DNA of 42,642 bases from Salipiger pentaromativorans (GTDB lineage: Bacteria; Pseudomonadota; Alphaproteobacteria; Rhodobacterales; Rhodobacteraceae), in assembly GCF_024721115.1 (NCBI RefSeq), contig NZ_JAMDHK010000008.1, forward strand, positions 78,274-120,915. Reading direction: 5' to 3'. The notes below the pieces were generated by a model. It saw only the letters and a list, made by a program, of their open reading frames with translations, was not told the origin of the DNA and made no database searches. Below are positions 39,196 through 42,642 of this stretch, piece after piece; within the stretch, counting starts at the first letter, position 1; every line of letters starts with the position of its first letter. The translations under genes were made by a program, and so were the position numbers.

Positions 39196-42100
39196 ATGGC
39201 TGTGACGGAAAAAAAGGGTTACTGCGCGCTCTGCACCTCGACCTGCGGCGCGGTCTATTCGGTGGAGAACGACCGCATCGTCTCGGTGCGCAGCGATCCC
39301 GAACATCCGACCGGGCAGTCCATGTGCCTCAAGGGGAAATCCGCGCCCGAGCTGCTCGACAACCCCGACCGGCTGACCACGCCCCTGCGCCGGACCCGCC
39401 CCAAGGGCGATGCCGATCCCGGCTGGGAGCCGATCTCCTGGGATATGGCGCTGGATCTGGTGGCCGAGCGGCTGGGCGCCATCCGTGCCGAAAGCGGCGC
39501 CGAGGCGGTGGGCTTTGGCATCACCACCCCGTCGGGCACCCCGATGGCCGACAGCGCGCCCTGGGTCGAGCGGTTCGTCTTCCGCTTCGGCAGCCCCAAC
39601 ATCGTCTACGCCTCCGAGCTTTGTAACTGGCACAAGGAAGGCGCCCACAGCTTCACTTTCGGGCGCGGCATGCCGCTGCCCGATTACGCGCGCACCGATC
39701 TCATCATCCTCTGGGGCTTCAACCCGTCCAGCACCTGGCTGTCGCAGGCCCATGCCATCGGCGAGGCCCGCAAGCGCGGTGCAAAGCTGATCGTCATCGA
39801 CCCACGCGAAACGGCACTGGCGCGCGAGGCGGATCTCTGGCTACGTGTGCGGCCCGGCGGCGATGCCGCCCTGGCCATGGCGCTGACCCACGAGCTGATC
39901 GCCCACGACGGTCACGATGCTGCCTTTGCCACACAGTGGAGCAACGCACCGCTGCTGGTGCGCGAGAGCGACGGCGCGCTGCTGCGTGGCGCCGATCTGG
40001 GCCTGTCGCCCGCCGATGCCCCGGTGTTCTGGGACGAAGCCACCGGCGCGCCGGCGGTGCTGCCCCCCGCCACGCCCGGCACCGCACGCCCCCTGCCCGA
40101 AAGCGCCGCCCTGCACGGCCGCTTCGACCTTCGCAGCATCGACGGTACCGCCCTGCCCTGCCGAACGGTCCTCGATCTTTATACCGAGACCTGCGCCGCG
40201 ATGACCGGCGACGCGCTGGCCGAGGCCGCCTGGGTCGATCCCGGCGAGATCCGCAAGGCCGCCGCGATGATCGCCGAGGCGGGCGCGGTCTCAATGCATA
40301 GCTGGACCGGGGTCGAGCAGCACGCCAACGCCACGCAGACCATGCGCGCCATGAGCTGCCTCTACGCACTCACCGGCAGCTTCGACGCCGAGGGCGGCAA
40401 CCGCATCTTCGGCAGCCAGCCCGCCGCGGCCGTGAACGACATCGCCCAGCTTCCCGAAGGCCAGCTCGACAAGGCGCTTGGCCGTGAAGACCGGCCCATC
40501 GGCCCCGCCGCCGCCGGCTGGATCCGCACCCGCAGCCTTTACGACGCGATCCTGACGGGCACGCCCTACAAGCTGCGCGCCTATGTCGGCTTTGGCGGCA
40601 ACCCGTTGCTGTCGCAGGCCGACACGAGACTGGCGCAGGACGCCTTCCGCGCGCTGGAGTTCCATGTCCATTGCGACATGTTCATGACCCCCACCGCCGC
40701 GATGGCCGACATCGTGCTGCCGGTCAACACGCTCTGGGAACGCGAGGCGCTGCGCATCGGTTTCGACATCTCGCCCGACGCGGCGGACTGGGTGCAGTTG
40801 CGCCAGCCCATGGTGTCGCGGCGGGGCGATACCCGCTCGGATGCGGAAATCGTCTTTGCGCTGGCCGGGCGGCTGAACATGGGCGAGGCGTTTTTCGGCG
40901 GCTCGCTCGAACGCGGATACGAGGCGATGCTGGCCCCGCTGGGCCTCGACCTCGCCACCCTGCGCGCCAATCCCGGCGGCATCCGTCTGCCGCTCGATCA
41001 CCCCACCCGGACCTACCGGCACGAAGGGTTTGCCACCCCCTCGGGCCTGGTCGAGCTCTATTCCGAAACCCTGCGCGAACAGGGCCAGCCACCGCTGCCC
41101 GATGCCGCCTCGGCCCGGCCCCCGGCGCCGGGCAAGAGATGGCCCTATCTGCTGACCACCGCGAAAAGCGGCTATTACTGCCACAGCCAGCAGCGCAGCC
41201 TGGCAAGCCTGCGCCGCAAGGACGGCGCCCCCACCGCGCGGATCTCGCCCGAGCTGGCGATGGCCAAGGGCCTGCAAACCGGCGACTGGGCCGAGATCCG
41301 CACCCGCAACGGCAGCGCCCGGTTCCGCACCGAGATCGCCGCCGGGCTGCATCCCGGCGTCATCCTCGCCGATTTCGGCTGGTGGCAAAGCTGCGCTCCG
41401 CTCGGTCAGGGCGAAACCCCGGTTTCCGGCAAGGGCAGCAGCAATTTCAACAGCCTCATCGACACCAGCCACGTCGATCCGGTCAGCGGCGGGGTGCCCA
41501 TGCGCTCCTTCCCCTGCGACATCCGGCGCGAAAAGCGGCGCGGCGCGCAGCCGAAACGCTGGGATGGAGAGCGCCCGCTGATCCTGCGCAAAAGCGTGCA
41601 AGAGGCGCCGGGTGTCCGGCGTCTGCATCTGGCGGCCCCGGACGGTGCCCGCCTGCCCGGTTTCGCGCCGGGCCAGAGCCTGACGCTGGCCTGGGATCTC
41701 GGCGACGGGCGGCGCGAAACCCGCTCCTATTCGCTGATCGGGCGCGGCGGCACCACCTCGGTCGCCGAATACCGCATCTGCGTGCGCAACCTCTGGACCG
41801 AGACCCCGCCCCCAGCCGGGGCCTTTGCCGCCTCCGACCATCTCACCGCCAGGCTGCACCTCGGCGAGACCGTCGAGGCGCAGGCGCCCACGGGCAAGTT
41901 CCTTTTGCCGGTCCAGTCCTCGCGCCCGGTCGTCTTCTATGCGGCGGGCATCGGCATCACCCCGTTCCTCTCGGCGCTCGAAACCGCCGCCGCCGAACGC
42001 GCGGAGACCGATTTCACGCTGATCTACAACAGCCGCAACCGCGACTCCCATGTCTTTGCCCGGCGTCTGCGGGCGCTGCAAAAGCGTCTGCCCCGCTTGT

Positions 42101-42603
42101 CGGTCATCGACATCTACAGCCGCCCCCGGCCCCACGAGCAGGCGGGGCGCGACTTCGCCCATGAAGGCCACATGAACCTATCCCATCTCGACCCCGCGCT
42201 GATCGAGGCGCGCGCGCTGCACTACCTCTGTGGCGGCACCGAGATGATGGACAACATGACCGCCGCGCTGATCGCGGCGGGCGTCCCCCGCTTCGACATC
42301 TTCCGCGAAGCCTTTCAGGCGCCGCCCCGGATCCTGCCCCCCAGCGACGCGCGGTTCGAGATCACCTTCGCCCGCAGCGGCCGCAGCCTGATCTGGGACG
42401 GCACGCAGGACTCGCTGCTGCGGCTGGCGGAGAACGCCGGGCTGGCCCTGCCCAGCGGCTGCCGGGTCGGGCAATGCGAGAATTGCACCATCGGCGTGCT
42501 ACACGGCCAGGCGGTACATGCGGATGGCAGCGCCCCCGAGGAAGACAACCGTTGCCTGTCCTGCCAGGCGGTTCCGGTGTCGGATATGGTGATTGATGCC
42601 TGA
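39196..42603 (+). CDS. Molybdopterin oxidoreductase fused to FNR reductase and 2Fe-2S ferredoxin
   Basis: A 1135-residue, apparently cytosolic enzyme (no twin-arginine signal). Residues 1-760 are a DMSO-reductase-family molybdoenzyme: the 4Fe-4S site is C10, C13, C17 and C44 (CALCTSTC and MCLKG); C143 in ASELCNWHKEGAHSF is the likely Mo ligand; the molybdopterin dinucleotide-binding domain follows at about 640-760. Residues about 785-1040 are an FNR-type module (RSYSLIG flavin motif, AAGIGITPFLSAL and LCGGTEMMDNM nucleotide motifs). Residues about 1050-1135 are a plant-type 2Fe-2S domain with C1089, C1094, C1097 and C1120. Electrons could flow NAD(P)H to flavin to 2Fe-2S to 4Fe-4S to Mo, or the reverse. 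Substrate unknown. ATG 39196 has AGGGAG upstream. Confidence 0.9.
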   Translation: MAVTEKKGYCALCTSTCGAVYSVENDRIVSVRSDPEHPTGQSMCLKGKSAPELLDNPDRLTTPLRRTRPKGDADPGWEPISWDMALDLVAERLGAIRAESGAEAVGFGITTPSGTPMADSAPWVERFVFRFGSPNIVYASELCNWHKEGAHSFTFGRGMPLPDYARTDLIILWGFNPSSTWLSQAHAIGEARKRGAKLIVIDPRETALAREADLWLRVRPGGDAALAMALTHELIAHDGHDAAFATQWSNAPLLVRESDGALLRGADLGLSPADAPVFWDEATGAPAVLPPATPGTARPLPESAALHGRFDLRSIDGTALPCRTVLDLYTETCAAMTGDALAEAAWVDPGEIRKAAAMIAEAGAVSMHSWTGVEQHANATQTMRAMSCLYALTGSFDAEGGNRIFGSQPAAAVNDIAQLPEGQLDKALGREDRPIGPAAAGWIRTRSLYDAILTGTPYKLRAYVGFGGNPLLSQADTRLAQDAFRALEFHVHCDMFMTPTAAMADIVLPVNTLWEREALRIGFDISPDAADWVQLRQPMVSRRGDTRSDAEIVFALAGRLNMGEAFFGGSLERGYEAMLAPLGLDLATLRANPGGIRLPLDHPTRTYRHEGFATPSGLVELYSETLREQGQPPLPDAASARPPAPGKRWPYLLTTAKSGYYCHSQQRSLASLRRKDGAPTARISPELAMAKGLQTGDWAEIRTRNGSARFRTEIAAGLHPGVILADFGWWQSCAPLGQGETPVSGKGSSNFNSLIDTSHVDPVSGGVPMRSFPCDIRREKRRGAQPKRWDGERPLILRKSVQEAPGVRRLHLAAPDGARLPGFAPGQSLTLAWDLGDGRRETRSYSLIGRGGTTSVAEYRICVRNLWTETPPPAGAFAASDHLTARLHLGETVEAQAPTGKFLLPVQSSRPVVFYAAGIGITPFLSALETAAAERAETDFTLIYNSRNRDSHVFARRLRALQKRLPRLSVIDIYSRPRPHEQAGRDFAHEGHMNLSHLDPALIEARALHYLCGGTEMMDNMTAALIAAGVPRFDIFREAFQAPPRILPPSDARFEITFARSGRSLIWDGTQDSLLRLAENAGLALPSGCRVGQCENCTIGVLHGQAVHADGSAPEEDNRCLSCQAVPVSDMVIDA

Positions 42604-42642
42604 CACCGCCACAAGCGCCGCCGCGCGTGTCCACGAACGGCG

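Overview
The window is very GC-rich, densely coded bacterial DNA. Gene content (trimethylamine monooxygenase, TMAO demethylase, N-methylglutamate pathway, dimethylamine monooxygenase) points to an alphaproteobacterium of the Rhodobacterales, Roseobacter group. The genus cannot be fixed from this sequence alone. I saw no tRNA, rRNA, insertion sequence or CRISPR array.

Region 1 (1-5.7 kb) is peripheral: a secreted Asp-rich protein cut by the window edge, a PepSY protein, an OmpR/QseB-type two-component system, an ArsR repressor divergent from an alpha/beta hydrolase, and a ferric-reductase-like membrane flavocytochrome.

Region 2 (5.7-31.2 kb) is a nearly complete methylated-amine catabolic island. 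Tmm oxidises trimethylamine to TMAO. Tdm splits TMAO into dimethylamine plus a C1 unit. DmmABC, with the GcvT-like DmmD, takes dimethylamine to methylamine. GmaS, MgsABC and MgdABCD run the gamma-glutamylmethylamide/N-methylglutamate route from methylamine to ammonium and methylene-THF. FolD and PurU carry the C1 unit to formate and recycle THF. An Amt channel heads the dmm operon. A GntR repressor, a GlxA/AraC-type regulator and an XRE-cupin regulator sit among the operons, the last with an adjoining substrate-binding-protein-like protein that has no signal peptide. Related upstream elements occur before amt-dmm, mgs and tmm, with a weaker match before mgd.

Region 3 (31.2-42.6 kb) is less conventional and is the best candidate for an undescribed system. 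A MocR-type regulator lacking the PLP lysine lies beside a tightly coupled minus-strand operon: GcvT-like protein, TorT-like binding protein, ABC ATPase and permease. Divergent from this, across an 822-bp promoter region rich in TTGGGYC motifs, are a small cupin and a 1135-residue cytoplasmic fusion of a DMSO-reductase-family molybdoenzyme with an FNR-type flavin/NAD(P) reductase and a 2Fe-2S ferredoxin domain. A 13-bp sequence is shared exactly between the regions upstream of mocR and of the cupin. I infer a dedicated import-and-redox pathway for a small, probably methylated or N/S-oxide, compound. The substrate is unknown.
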